From: Saprospiraceae bacterium
GTDB taxonomy: Bacteria > Bacteroidota > Bacteroidia > Chitinophagales > Saprospiraceae
Direction of reading: 5' to 3'
Length of the DNA stretch: 64,000 bases
NCBI GenBank assembly: GCA_029251525.1
Contig: JAQXDE010000021.1
Span: 1 to 64,000 of the forward strand
The position numbers were made by a program, and so were the translations under genes. Positions 38,415-48,019 of the stretch are shown in pieces. The notes under the pieces were generated by a model. It did not search any database. It was not told the DNA's origin and was given only the letters and a program-made list of their open reading frames with translations. Each line of letters starts with the position of its first letter. Within the stretch, counting starts at the first letter, position 1.

Positions 38415-39950
38415 ATGAAAAAAACTTTACGATTAATTCTTGGTGATCAATTAAACGCACAACATTCTTGGTTTCAAAAAGTAGATAAGAATATCATTTA
38501 TATCCTTTTTGAGATGCGGCAAGAAACGGATTATGTCCACCACCACATTCAAAAAGTTGTTGCGTTTTTTGCCAGTATGGAGAATTTTGCGAAGCAGCTA
38601 AAGGGAAAAACACACCAAGTAATATATTGGAAATTAGATGATAAAAAGAATGTTGGAAGTCTTGTCGAAAATTTAAAATTAGTTATTGACGAAAACAAAA
38701 TTGAACATTTTGAATATCAACTACCCGATGAATATCGCTTAGATGAACAACTAAAAAATTTTTGTAAAGCTATAAAAATTTCTTCCAAGGTATTTGACTC
38801 AGAGCATTTTATGAGTACTAGGTTTGAGTTACATGATTTTTTTAAAGGGAAAAAAACATATCTTATGGAATCGTTTTATCGAAGCATGAGGCGGAAGTAT
38901 GATTTGATGATGGACGGTGATCAACCTTTGACTGGTAAGTGGAATTACGATAAAGAAAATCGAAAAAAGTTACCTAAGGATCATACTCCAATTGAACCTT
39001 TAGTTTTCGAAAAAGATATTTCTGGAATACATCAACGCATTGTGGATGCAGGCGTAAAAACTATTGGAAATATTGATGTGAAGAATTTTATCTGGGCAAC
39101 TAGCCGCGAAGAGTCTTTACAAGTATTAGATTTTTTTATTGAAAAATGTCTTCCACTTTTTGGTACTTACCAAGATGCAATGACGCCACATTATTGGTCG
39201 TTGTATCACTCTAGAATTTCTTTTAGTATGAATGTCAAAATGTTATCGCCTTTGGAGGTAGTTAAAGCGGCAATTGCACATTGGGAGAAAAATCAAGATG
39301 AAATTACGATTGCGCAAATTGAAGGATTTGTTCGTCAAATCATAGGATGGCGAGAATATATGCGAGGAGTATATTGGGCCAAAATGCCAGAATTTGCAAA
39401 GTTGAATTATTTAGAACACAATAATAAACTTCCAAGTTATTTTTGGACTGGGAAAACTAAGATGCATTGCATAAGACATTCCGTGCAGCAGTCATTGGAT
39501 TATGCTTATGCTCATCACATTCAGCGGTTGATGGTAACCGGAAATTTCGCGTTGTTAGCTGGAATTTCTCCCGACGAATTGGACGACTGGTATTTGGGAA
39601 TTTATATCGACGCGATTGAGTGGGTAGAAATTACCAACACTCGAGGCATGTCGCAGTTTGCGGACGGAGGAATAGTAGGAACAAAACCTTATGTGAGTAC
39701 TGCAAATTATGTGGATAAAATGAGTCATTATTGCAAAACTTGTTTTTACAACAAAAAAGAAAAGACAGGGGAGCGAGCATGTCCTTTTAATAGTTTGTAT
39801 TGGGATTTTTATGATCGACATAGAGAGAAATTAGAAAAAAACCCAAGGATCGGAATGGCATATCGATTGTGGGATAAAATGGATGGAGACAAACGAGCAG
39901 ATATTTTAAAACAAGCAAACAACTATTTGAATGATTTGGATAGTTTATAG
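38415..39950 (+). CDS. Iron-sulfur cryptochrome/photolyase, (6-4)-type (PhrB-like)
   Basis: 511-residue member of the bacterial FeS cryptochrome/photolyase group (PhrB of Agrobacterium), which repairs 6-4 photoproducts with light. Starts with LRLILGDQLNAQHSWF, the family N-terminus. Four cysteines at 352, 440, 443 and 456 match the [4Fe-4S] ligands of that group. The FAD domain contains HWEKNQDEITIAQIEGFVRQ, GWREYMRGVYW and NTRGMSQFADGG. A deazaflavin-type antenna is expected but not shown by sequence. It directly follows the DUF2256 gene. Confidence 0.92.
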   Translation: MKKTLRLILGDQLNAQHSWFQKVDKNIIYILFEMRQETDYVHHHIQKVVAFFASMENFAKQLKGKTHQVIYWKLDDKKNVGSLVENLKLVIDENKIEHFEYQLPDEYRLDEQLKNFCKAIKISSKVFDSEHFMSTRFELHDFFKGKKTYLMESFYRSMRRKYDLMMDGDQPLTGKWNYDKENRKKLPKDHTPIEPLVFEKDISGIHQRIVDAGVKTIGNIDVKNFIWATSREESLQVLDFFIEKCLPLFGTYQDAMTPHYWSLYHSRISFSMNVKMLSPLEVVKAAIAHWEKNQDEITIAQIEGFVRQIIGWREYMRGVYWAKMPEFAKLNYLEHNNKLPSYFWTGKTKMHCIRHSVQQSLDYAYAHHIQRLMVTGNFALLAGISPDELDDWYLGIYIDAIEWVEITNTRGMSQFADGGIVGTKPYVSTANYVDKMSHYCKTCFYNKKEKTGERACPFNSLYWDFYDRHREKLEKNPRIGMAYRLWDKMDGDKRADILKQANNYLNDLDSL

Positions 39951-40072
39951 CATTAGATTTTTTATCCACCAGTTTCAGTTTTGTCTGCATCTTTATTTAT
40001 AAAAATATTTAATGAAATATCATTTCTATAAATTTACTCTAAAAAGTACCTTACCTTTCTAAAAATATTATT

Positions 40073-40378
40073 ATGAAACTACCAAGAATAATCAGAGTGC
40101 CTAAACATCATAAGTTCAAATATACACCTAGGCACTACGATCCAAAGAGAGAAGATTTGGAACGAAGGGTTGAAATTGCTAAAGGATTGCAAGAAGATAC
40201 ACCAGAAGCTAGAAAAGCAAGAATCAAATCACAACTACGCAGAGGAAGGAATAGTAATCCAGGATTGCGAAAAGAATTAGTATTTAAGTCTAATATGTTA
40301 CTCTTAGCTATTATTGTAATACTGGTTGTAGGACTGTTTATAATGATTAATGTATATTTGCCAGGAATAATGAAGTGA
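40073..40378 (+). CDS. Small basic membrane protein upstream of mutL
   Basis: 101 residues. The N-terminal two thirds are basic and rich in Arg, Lys and His (RIIRVPKHHKFKYTPRHYD, then RRGRNSNPG), followed by one membrane helix at about 75-96 (NMLLLAIIVILVVGLFIM). Conserved in Bacteroidota beside mutL and sometimes labelled riboflavin synthase beta by mistake; the sequence offers no support for that. Orientation and function unknown. mutL begins 105 bases further on the same strand. Confidence 0.72.
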   Translation: MKLPRIIRVPKHHKFKYTPRHYDPKREDLERRVEIAKGLQEDTPEARKARIKSQLRRGRNSNPGLRKELVFKSNMLLLAIIVILVVGLFIMINVYLPGIMK

Positions 40379-40483
40379 TTTAGAGTTATTATCATGTTAG
40401 ATTTTAGGGTTTAAAAAAAAAGTACAATAAAAAAATATAACTCAAAATTCAATTTTTTAGAAAACAAAAAGTAAGAACAACCT

Positions 40484-42391
40484 ATGGCTGATGTGATTCG
40501 GCTCCTACCCGATTCTATTGCAAATCAGATTGCCGCCGGTGAGGTGATACAGCGACCTGCTTCTGTAGTAAAAGAATTAATGGAGAATTCGATTGATGCG
40601 GGAAGTACTCAGATCAAATTGATAATTAAAGATGCTGGGAAAACATTAATTCAAGTAATTGATGATGGTTGTGGTATGTCAGAGACGGATGCTCGGATGA
40701 GTTTTGAACGACATGCGACTTCTAAGATTCGAGCTGCCAAAGATTTATTTTCAATCAAAACTATGGGGTTTCGAGGTGAAGCGATGGCTTCGATTGCTGC
40801 GATCGCCCAAGTGGAAATGAAAACTCGAAAGCACAATGAGGATGTAGGAGTAAGGTTAACGATTGAAGGTTCAGAGATCAAATCTCAGGAACCATGTCAG
40901 TGCAACGCAGGCACTAGTCTTGCTATAAAAAATTTATTTTATAATGTTCCTGCTCGTAGAAATTTCCTAAAAACCACAACTGTTGAGATGCGTCATATCA
41001 TAGACGAATTCCAAAGAGTTGCTTTAGCTAATTCGGACATATTTTTCTCTCTTCACCATAATGGAATTGAAGTTTTTCATTTGCCAGAAAGTAATTTGCG
41101 CCAGCGGATTGTGAATATTTTTGGGCAAAACAGTAACAAAAAATTGGTTCCAGTTTTGGAAGAAACTGATGCATTGCGTTTGGAGGGGTTTGTTGGTAAA
41201 CCTGAGTTTGCAAAAAAAACTAGAGGGGAACAATTCTTTTTTGTTAATCGACGATTTATCAAAAGTGGTTATTTAAATCATGCATTGATGGGGGCGTATG
41301 AAGATGTCTTACCGAAAGATACTTATCCACTTTATGTGATTTTTATTGAAATTGATCCTGCGAGAATTGATATCAACGTGCATCCAACTAAGCAAGAAAT
41401 AAAATTTGACGATGAAAGGTTAGTTTATAATTATTTAAAAGTTTCTGTTCGTCATGCTTTGGGACAATATAGTATCACACCTACTTTGGATTTTGATCAA
41501 GAACAGATATTAAATAATCACTCACTTCCAAGTATGGGCGAATCGAGAAGAGAGGCAAATTCTTCTCCTCCTTTTTTAGGTAGTTTGGGAGGTGACACTT
41601 CAAATAGTTCTTCAAGCGAAGGAGAACGATATGAAACCTTTTCATCAAAGGTCAATAATTCCGAAATAGATAGTTCTAATTTACAAAATTGGAAAAAAAT
41701 GTATGACGGTTTGGATGAGTTTGATCAGCCACAAGAGGATAAAATTGGCAATCAACCGATCACAATAGAAAGTGGAATGTCGGAAGTAAATCAGTTGGAT
41801 GATGGGAATCATAGTTTCTCAAAAGATGTAAAACCATTATTTCAAATTCACTCCACCTATATTGTTAGTCATATCAAATCTGGTTATATTTTAGTGGATC
41901 AACAAGCAGCGCATGAGCGAATTTTGTATGAGCGATATTTGAGTATGTTGAATGAAAAGGAAGCGATGACTCAAAAAGAATTGTTCCCTCGGAATATTAC
42001 ACTTAATCCTGCTGATGCTGAGATTTTAAAAGACTTATTGCCGCAAATAAATTTACTGGGATTTGATATTCAAGAATTCGGAAAAGAAGCATTTGTTATT
42101 CATGGTGTCCCTGCTGATTTGAAATTTTCACAAGATGAACAAAAAGTCATTGAACAATTATTGGAACAATATAAAACGAATCGAGATTTAGATTTAAATA
42201 TTTCGGAAAATGTTGCTCGAGCTATGGCTCGAAGTTCTGCGATTAAAAAAGGTCAAAGTTTGACACAAGAGGAAATGAGAGGATTGGTCGATCAATTATT
42301 TGCATGCGCCATGCCGTTTGCAAGTCCAATAGGGAAGAAGTGTTTTGTAACTTTTGAGCTAGAAGAGTTGGCAAATAAATTTGGTGCATAA
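40484..42391 (+). CDS. mutL: DNA mismatch repair protein MutL with endonuclease motif
   Basis: 635 residues. N-terminal GHKL ATPase: IANQIAAGEVIQRPASVVKEL, ENSIDAG, DDGCGM, then TMGFRGEAMASIA. A low-complexity Ser-rich linker (about 345-395) separates it from the C-terminal domain, which has DQQAAHERILYE, close to the metal-binding DQHAxxExxxxE motif of nicking MutL proteins (Gln in place of His at the third position). Most bacteria with such a MutL lack MutH, which fits. It is preceded by a small membrane-protein gene and converges on mscS. Confidence 0.95.
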   Translation: MADVIRLLPDSIANQIAAGEVIQRPASVVKELMENSIDAGSTQIKLIIKDAGKTLIQVIDDGCGMSETDARMSFERHATSKIRAAKDLFSIKTMGFRGEAMASIAAIAQVEMKTRKHNEDVGVRLTIEGSEIKSQEPCQCNAGTSLAIKNLFYNVPARRNFLKTTTVEMRHIIDEFQRVALANSDIFFSLHHNGIEVFHLPESNLRQRIVNIFGQNSNKKLVPVLEETDALRLEGFVGKPEFAKKTRGEQFFFVNRRFIKSGYLNHALMGAYEDVLPKDTYPLYVIFIEIDPARIDINVHPTKQEIKFDDERLVYNYLKVSVRHALGQYSITPTLDFDQEQILNNHSLPSMGESRREANSSPPFLGSLGGDTSNSSSSEGERYETFSSKVNNSEIDSSNLQNWKKMYDGLDEFDQPQEDKIGNQPITIESGMSEVNQLDDGNHSFSKDVKPLFQIHSTYIVSHIKSGYILVDQQAAHERILYERYLSMLNEKEAMTQKELFPRNITLNPADAEILKDLLPQINLLGFDIQEFGKEAFVIHGVPADLKFSQDEQKVIEQLLEQYKTNRDLDLNISENVARAMARSSAIKKGQSLTQEEMRGLVDQLFACAMPFASPIGKKCFVTFELEELANKFGA

Positions 42392-42410
42392 TTATTAAAG
42401 AGGAGTAAGT

Positions 42411-43766
42411 TTAGGAAAAATTACCTCTTTTCGGTTCTTGATCACCCTTCATCCAAACAACACGCTGAGGGAAAGGAATTTCCACATCATTTTCTCTGAA
42501 ATTATTATCTATCTCAAATCGTAAATCACTTTTTACATCCTCAATCCGCATAAAATTTCTAGAGAAGAAATGCAATTCAAAGTCTAAAGATGAATTTCCA
42601 AAATTAGTAAAACGAACAAAAGGATTTGGATGTTCAACAACTTCAGGATGCTCTTCAGCTACTTTTAAGAGTATATTTTTAACCAATTTAGTATCTGAAC
42701 CATAAGCTACCCCAACACTAATGATAAATTTTACTTTTTTATCCAAGTGACTCCAGTTGATTACATTGTCAGTCACTAATTTGGAATTCGGAACCACAAC
42801 GGTAATACTTTCCCTTGTTTCAATTAAAGAAGTTCTTAAGCCAATTTTTTGAACTGTTCCAATCATCCCACCAATATTCAAGACATGTCCGATCTCAACT
42901 GAGCGCTCAAATAACAATACAATTCCGGAAAAGAAATCATTAAAAGTTTGCTGTAATCCCAAACCAATTCCAACCAAAAGAGCAGCAGCACCACCCCATA
43001 AAACCGTCACTTTAATTCCCAAACTTGAAATAGCCCATAAAATTGCCATGGTGTAAATGACATATTTTAATAGTTGATTTATTGCATATTGAGAGCCAGT
43101 ATCAATTTTACTTCGTTTATAGTATCGATATAAAAACAATTGAGTTACCATCCAGAAAACTAATCTCGCAGCAAGAATAATTAGAATTGCTTCTAAAATA
43201 TCGGATACTTTAATTGGATTAGTCGAATTGATGACTGTGTAACTTTCTAAATTAAAGCTTTGTAAGACTAAAAAAACAGCAGCTGCATAAACTAATAATC
43301 GTACTAAGTTTCCTGCATTACTATTTGTTTCTTTGGCATACTTTTCAACGGAAGTCTGGTAATCTAAATCATTTCGACTTCGATGATAATTGTAAACCAA
43401 AACTTTTGAAGCAAACCAATCCAATAGTCCAGCTACTTGCCAAATTGTTAGAGCATATAACACAGTCGAAACTCGAACGCCTACATTTTTCATTTGGTAA
43501 AGAAGGAGATCTACTTCGAGGACCCAAACAGTTCCAATCATTGCAATCAAGACAAAAATATTTCGGATACTTTTTAGAATTCTTGAATTATCTCGAATGA
43601 CATATTTTTCCTGCGCAAAGTATTTTGGTAGAACTTTATTTATTACTAATTGATAAATCAAAAAAGTAACAATCAAAATAATTCCCCAACTTATGAGTTG
43701 TCTAGCAGTCACATCATGATCGCCGATATTAAAAAGTACTTGTTGGATAAAATCGTTAAAGTTCAT
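42411..43766 (-). CDS. MscS-type mechanosensitive ion channel
   Basis: 451-residue inner-membrane channel that opens under osmotic down-shock. Four to five membrane helices lie in the N-terminal half, with the pore-lining helix in GAAALLVGIGLGLQQTFNDFFSG (about residues 268-290, family-typical Gly/Ala pattern), and then the cytoplasmic vestibule domain (about 295-440, with NIGGMIGTVQKIGLRTSL and VVVPNSKL). It is larger than E. coli MscS (286) and resembles the longer Bacteroidota forms. Divergent from the broken helicase gene. Confidence 0.92.
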   Translation of the reverse strand: MNFNDFIQQVLFNIGDHDVTARQLISWGIILIVTFLIYQLVINKVLPKYFAQEKYVIRDNSRILKSIRNIFVLIAMIGTVWVLEVDLLLYQMKNVGVRVSTVLYALTIWQVAGLLDWFASKVLVYNYHRSRNDLDYQTSVEKYAKETNSNAGNLVRLLVYAAAVFLVLQSFNLESYTVINSTNPIKVSDILEAILIILAARLVFWMVTQLFLYRYYKRSKIDTGSQYAINQLLKYVIYTMAILWAISSLGIKVTVLWGGAAALLVGIGLGLQQTFNDFFSGIVLLFERSVEIGHVLNIGGMIGTVQKIGLRTSLIETRESITVVVPNSKLVTDNVINWSHLDKKVKFIISVGVAYGSDTKLVKNILLKVAEEHPEVVEHPNPFVRFTNFGNSSLDFELHFFSRNFMRIEDVKSDLRFEIDNNFRENDVEIPFPQRVVWMKGDQEPKRGNFS

Positions 43767-43848
43767 TTTTAGATTTAAAGTTCATTGATTCCGAAAATTA
43801 CCTATTTTAAAGTTTTTTTATGGAAAAAAGCCTATCTATTTTTTTAAA

Positions 43849-44945
43849 ATGCAAAAAGCACTAGTTAATTATTTTAAGTCATGCTACCAATCGGACTATC
43901 GAGCGATTAGTTTACTAAATTTTTATAGTGCAAAAGTTGAACATTCTCTTATCTTAGAAAGTGCTGAATTACTGCAAGGCAAGATTTTAGAATTTCCAGT
44001 TCCAACTAATTGGGGAAAAAAAGTCGAGCAAAGACTTGCCATTTATTCAAAAGAAAAAGCGTTGTATTATTGCTCTTTTTTTATGTTTGGAGAAATGATT
44101 ATTGCTGAAAAAAAACAAAATATTGCTTCGCCGCTTTATTTGCATCAAGTGGAAAGGAAAATTGAAAATGATATTTTTTATATTTCAGTTGATGCAGAAA
44201 ATCCAATTATTAACCCTGCCATTCTTCAAGCTGCCGAAAATATTCAATTAGGTCTACTCGAAAATCTTACTCAAAAATTACCGAAAGGATTTATTCAATT
44301 TGACCAGGTTTTTGAACTGGAGAAAACGTTAAGAGAATTTTTTCCAACATTGGACTTTTCCAGCATTGAAAAATATCCAAATCTTTGGACAAGTAAAATG
44401 TTGAAAGATTTACAAAAAGGAAGAAAAGAGAATACTCCATTTGTTATGGTTCCTGCTTGTGGAATTGCTATGTTAAATAAACCAACGGGTTCGCGTGGAA
44501 TATTAAATGAGTTGGAAAAAATGTCTGAGTTGAATGATTTCTCTACGCCATTAAATGAAATTTTTGGAACATCAAAACAAAAATATATTTCTAGATAAAT
44601 TGATTTAACGGTTCCTGTTGTTTTAAATAAAAGTCAGAAGAATATTTTACAATCTACTTTTAATCATCGGTTGACCCTAGCCATAGGTCCACCAGGAACC
44701 GGCAAGTCATTCACTATTGCAGCTTTAGCAGTTGAGTTGATAAGCCAAGGCAAATCAGTTTTGATCGCTTCCAAAAATAATCAAGCTGGGAATGTGGTGG
44801 GGCAGATAAGATTGAAAAAGTACTTCCTATTGAACGGTGGAGAATGCTAGAACGAGTAGGATTGACTACCTTTGCATTGCCATTCGGTGCATGGTATTTT
44901 GATAAAGAAAAATGCGTTCATGCACTTCGAAATTTTTTAAAATAA
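43849..44945 (+). pseudogene. Broken SF1 (DNA2-like) helicase gene
   Basis: The first 249 codons (43849-44598) encode a soluble N-terminal part that ends at an in-frame TAA. Reading on in the same frame gives LTVPVVLNKSQKNIL and a P-loop, AIGPPGTGKSFTIAAL (about 44680-44725), then SKNNQAGNVV; at about 44800 the frame changes and continues ADKIEKVL, as expected after such a helicase motif. Immediately after comes PIERWRMLERVGL and about 30 more codons to TAA at 44943-44945, which I cannot identify. A P-loop helicase of this kind normally exceeds 1000 residues, so a large internal deletion is likely. Confidence 0.7.
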
Positions 44946-44960
44946 GGATTAAATATAAAT

Positions 44961-46583
44961 ATGAATATTTCTGCAAACATCGTCGATATTTCTAACCGCC
45001 AAATTTACTATGGAGAGTTAATTATTGAAAACGGAAAGATTAAAAGCATAGAGAGAAAGGAAGGGCAAAGTGATTTATTTCTTCTTCCTGGATTTGTTGA
45101 TGCGCATGTTCATATCGAGAGTTCGATGTTAGTGCCTTCTGAATTTGCAAGAATGGCAGTTACTCACGGTACTGTTGCGACAGTTTCTGATCCTCATGAA
45201 ATTGCAAATGTAATGGGAATTGAAGGGGTTTATTTCATGATAAAGAATGGAAATAAAGTTCCACTAAAATTTAATTTTGGAGCACCTTCTTGTGTGCCTG
45301 CGACAAACTTTGAAACAGCAGGTGCAGTTATTGGCATTGAAGGAATTGAAGAAATGATGCAAAATCCAGCAATTAAATACTTAGCAGAAATGATGAATTA
45401 CCCTGGTGTACTTTTCGAAGATGAAGAGGTAATGTCTAAAATTGAAATGGCTAAAAAATATGGAAAACCAATAGATGGTCACGCGCCTGGTTTGATGGGG
45501 GAAGATGCGGAGAAATATATTTCTGCTGGTATCTCAACGGATCATGAATGTTTTACTTACGAGGAAGCTTTGGGTAAATTAGAATTGGGGATGAAGATTT
45601 TGATTCGAGAAGGAAGTGCTGCAAAAAACTTTGAGGCGTTGATTGATTTGTTGCCAAAATATGCTGATCGCATGATGTTTTGTTCTGATGATAAACATCC
45701 AGACGATTTGATTGAAGGACATATTAATCAATTGGTAGCAAGAGCGGTGGCAAAAGGTTACGATATTTTTGATGTGTTGCAAGCCGCATGTATTAATCCT
45801 GTAGAACATTATAATTTGGATGTAGGACAATTGAAAATTGGAGATGCGGCAGATTTTATTCTAGTTCATGATCTCGAAACCTTTAAAGTAAATGCCACTT
45901 ACATCAATGGTGAATTAGTTGCTGAGAATGGAAAAAGCCTTATTCAGTCAGTTGAAACAGAGATTATCAATAATTTTTTTTTAGATAAGAAATCACCAAT
46001 CGATTTCCAACTTGAGTCAAAGTCAGATTTAATTCAAGTTATTAAAGCTATCGATGGTGAAATAGTAACAGAAAGTTTTACAGCCCAAGCAAAATTAGAA
46101 AATGGATTAGCCATCTCTGATTTGGAAAATGACAATCTAAAAATGGCTGTTGTTAATCGCTATGAAAATCAAAAACCTTCAGTAGCATTTATCAATAACT
46201 TTAATTTAAAAAAAGGAGCAATTGCTTCTTGTGTCGGACACGATTCTCATAATATTATCGCAGTTGGAACAGATGATGATTCACTTTGTCGAGCGGTCAA
46301 TTTGATTATTGAGAATCAAGGTGGGATTTCAGCTGTTAGTGAGGAGGAAGAGAAAGTGTTGTCTTTGCCTATTGCAGGAATTATGACAAATGCAGATGGT
46401 TATGAAACGGCAAAAGCATATTCTGAAATTGATTTTTTTGTTAAAAATAACTTGGGATGCACGTTGACTTCACCGTTCATGACTTTATCATTTATGGCGT
46501 TATTGGTTATTCCACAATTAAAATTGAGTGATAAAGGACTATTTGATGCAAAAGAGTTTAAGTTCATTCAGGTGTTTATTTAA
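44961..46583 (+). CDS. ade: Adenine deaminase
   Basis: Converts adenine to hypoxanthine and ammonia in purine salvage. 540 residues, amidohydrolase fold. The metal-binding HVHIESSM motif (about residues 48-55), then [17 protein letters not shown], and [10 protein letters not shown], with the C-terminal [15 protein letters not shown], match the YfkA/AdeC-type adenine deaminases. Start chosen at ATG 44961, giving the usual short N-terminus. It begins 15 bases after the broken helicase remains; any former operon partner is lost. Confidence 0.93.
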   Translation: MNISANIVDISNRQIYYGELIIENGKIKSIERKEGQSDLFLLPGFVDAHVHIESSMLVPSEFARMAVTHGTVATVSDPHEIANVMGIEGVYFMIKNGNKVPLKFNFGAPSCVPATNFETAGAVIGIEGIEEMMQNPAIKYLAEMMNYPGVLFEDEEVMSKIEMAKKYGKPIDGHAPGLMGEDAEKYISAGISTDHECFTYEEALGKLELGMKILIREGSAAKNFEALIDLLPKYADRMMFCSDDKHPDDLIEGHINQLVARAVAKGYDIFDVLQAACINPVEHYNLDVGQLKIGDAADFILVHDLETFKVNATYINGELVAENGKSLIQSVETEIINNFFLDKKSPIDFQLESKSDLIQVIKAIDGEIVTESFTAQAKLENGLAISDLENDNLKMAVVNRYENQKPSVAFINNFNLKKGAIASCVGHDSHNIIAVGTDDDSLCRAVNLIIENQGGISAVSEEEEKVLSLPIAGIMTNADGYETAKAYSEIDFFVKNNLGCTLTSPFMTLSFMALLVIPQLKLSDKGLFDAKEFKFIQVFI

Positions 46584-46909
46584 GAAAAGTTTTAATTTAT
46601 ACCAGGAACACAATTAAATTCATTTTCAACTGGCAATAATAATTTTATGTGACCTTTCAGATCTTATTTTTGGTAGAAAATTCACTTTATTTTATAGTTC
46701 TATCTCTCATTGATTGAGTATTTATTTAGGATTATACATTGAAAATCAATGCGTTTAAGAGGGGGAAAAAGTAAAACATAATTCTATTTTAAAGCCTTTT
46801 GGTCAGGTTTTTGTAGTTATTTTGTGACAAATATGAAAGGTTCGTGATTAATCTCATAAAGCGATTACTTTTCAACACTGCTTTTTTAAGAATACTATTG
46901 AACAACATA
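46584..46909. other. Intergenic region before the M48-like lipoprotein gene
   Basis: No gene seen. An open frame running back to 46844 is in frame with the lipoprotein gene but has no signal-peptide sense. No good -7 element was found; a partial TTATTTTG lies near 46815. Confidence 0.45.
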
Positions 46910-47770
46910 ATGAGAGAAATAATCACTAAACTTTTAAGGAAAAAATACTTTTTCTTATTCTTTATCATCGGAGGCCTATCATTTTTTTCTTGTCGAAAAG
47001 AGAACGTTATAGCCCCAAGTGCTTTCACAAAAGAGAAAAGAGAAATGCTGGGCGATCAAATAAGAATTGCGATTGCGTCGGATTCAATTAATTTTCCAAT
47101 TTTGTCTCGCAACTCACAAGCTGATTCAGCCTATTGGTACATTCAAAAATTATACAATCAAGCAAATAACGTTTATAAAATTGACGGACAATCAGTTATT
47201 GGTGATCGGTGGGATAGAAACCGAGAGTGGCTGGTAACAATACTGCATTTAGATAATATCAAGACTGCTTTTACCACTCCAGGAGGACACATGTATATTT
47301 CCACAGGTCTTTTAAAATCTTTGGAGAAAGAGTATGAACTGTATTATATCTTGACATTTGAGGCGATTTTGATGCACGAGAAATATTTATTGAATCGATT
47401 AATTAATGAGTTCAATACAAATACATTAAATAACCTAGTCCAAGGGATTCCGCCAGCATTTGGTTCATCCACGTTGCTAGATGTATCAATGATGCTTGGA
47501 GAACTAAAATTTGATGAAACAATGACAAGTGAAATGGATGAATTAGCCGTCTCATTAATTTGTCAAACATCTATATTTGATCGAACAGGAATTATTTCAA
47601 TAATGGATCTTCTAGATGAGGTTGATACAAAATGGATGCAAACTAGAATTTCCTATGATTATCGGAATCAGGAAGATTATATTTTAAATCTTCCTATTGT
47701 TTCAGGTGGAGATTGTGGAAGTTTTAAATCTAATGGAGGGTATCAGAAATATGTTTTAGATCGACTATAG
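46910..47770 (+). CDS. M48-peptidase-like lipoprotein lacking the HExxH zinc site
   Basis: 286 residues from ATG 46910, which puts a lipoprotein signal directly at the start with the lipidated Cys28 (FFSC). A longer reading from 46844 adds 22 residues before the signal. The middle follows M48 proteases: TPGGHMYISTGLLKSL (about 123-138) and then ELYYILTFEAIL, where the family's HExxH should be; here it is F150-E-A-I-L154, so both zinc histidines are lost. The third ligand region SEMDELA (Glu208) is still present. It is probably a non-catalytic relative, or less likely a different fold. Envelope location is predicted. Confidence 0.7.
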   Translation: MREIITKLLRKKYFFLFFIIGGLSFFSCRKENVIAPSAFTKEKREMLGDQIRIAIASDSINFPILSRNSQADSAYWYIQKLYNQANNVYKIDGQSVIGDRWDRNREWLVTILHLDNIKTAFTTPGGHMYISTGLLKSLEKEYELYYILTFEAILMHEKYLLNRLINEFNTNTLNNLVQGIPPAFGSSTLLDVSMMLGELKFDETMTSEMDELAVSLICQTSIFDRTGIISIMDLLDEVDTKWMQTRISYDYRNQEDYILNLPIVSGGDCGSFKSNGGYQKYVLDRL

Positions 47771-47794
47771 GAAGGAACAAAACTAATAATTTTG

Positions 47795-47830
47795 AAAGCA
47801 GGAACTAATTAATATTAGTTCCTGCTTTTT
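47795..47830 (+). terminator. Terminator of the M48-like lipoprotein gene
   Basis: A perfect 15-bp stem (47795-47809 with 47814-47828), a 4-base loop and a T-run. Confidence 0.9.
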
Positions 47831-47969
47831 ATTTAAAATACACTTGAGTAGAATTTTTTAAAAAGTCTAAAATAATAAAATTACTTGGTTAGTCTTGATA
47901 TTAGAAAATCCGTTATTTAATGCGAAACAAAGCCACATATTTTAACGTTATATTTCTAGCTTTTTTTAA

Positions 47970-47977
47970 TAAATTTG
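47970..47977 (+). promoter_or_regulatory. -7 element of moxR
   Basis: TAAATTTG is a full match to TAnnTTTG, 42 bases before the moxR ATG. No TTTG at 19 bases upstream. Confidence 0.5.
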
Positions 47978-48019
47978 TCCTAATTTGAAGTAAGACTTAA
48001 AAAATATATAAAAACGATA

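Noticed and set aside
42397-42430. Terminator between mutL and mscS
   Set aside because: Only a 7-bp stem with a 20-base loop that overlaps the mscS coding end; too weak to call.
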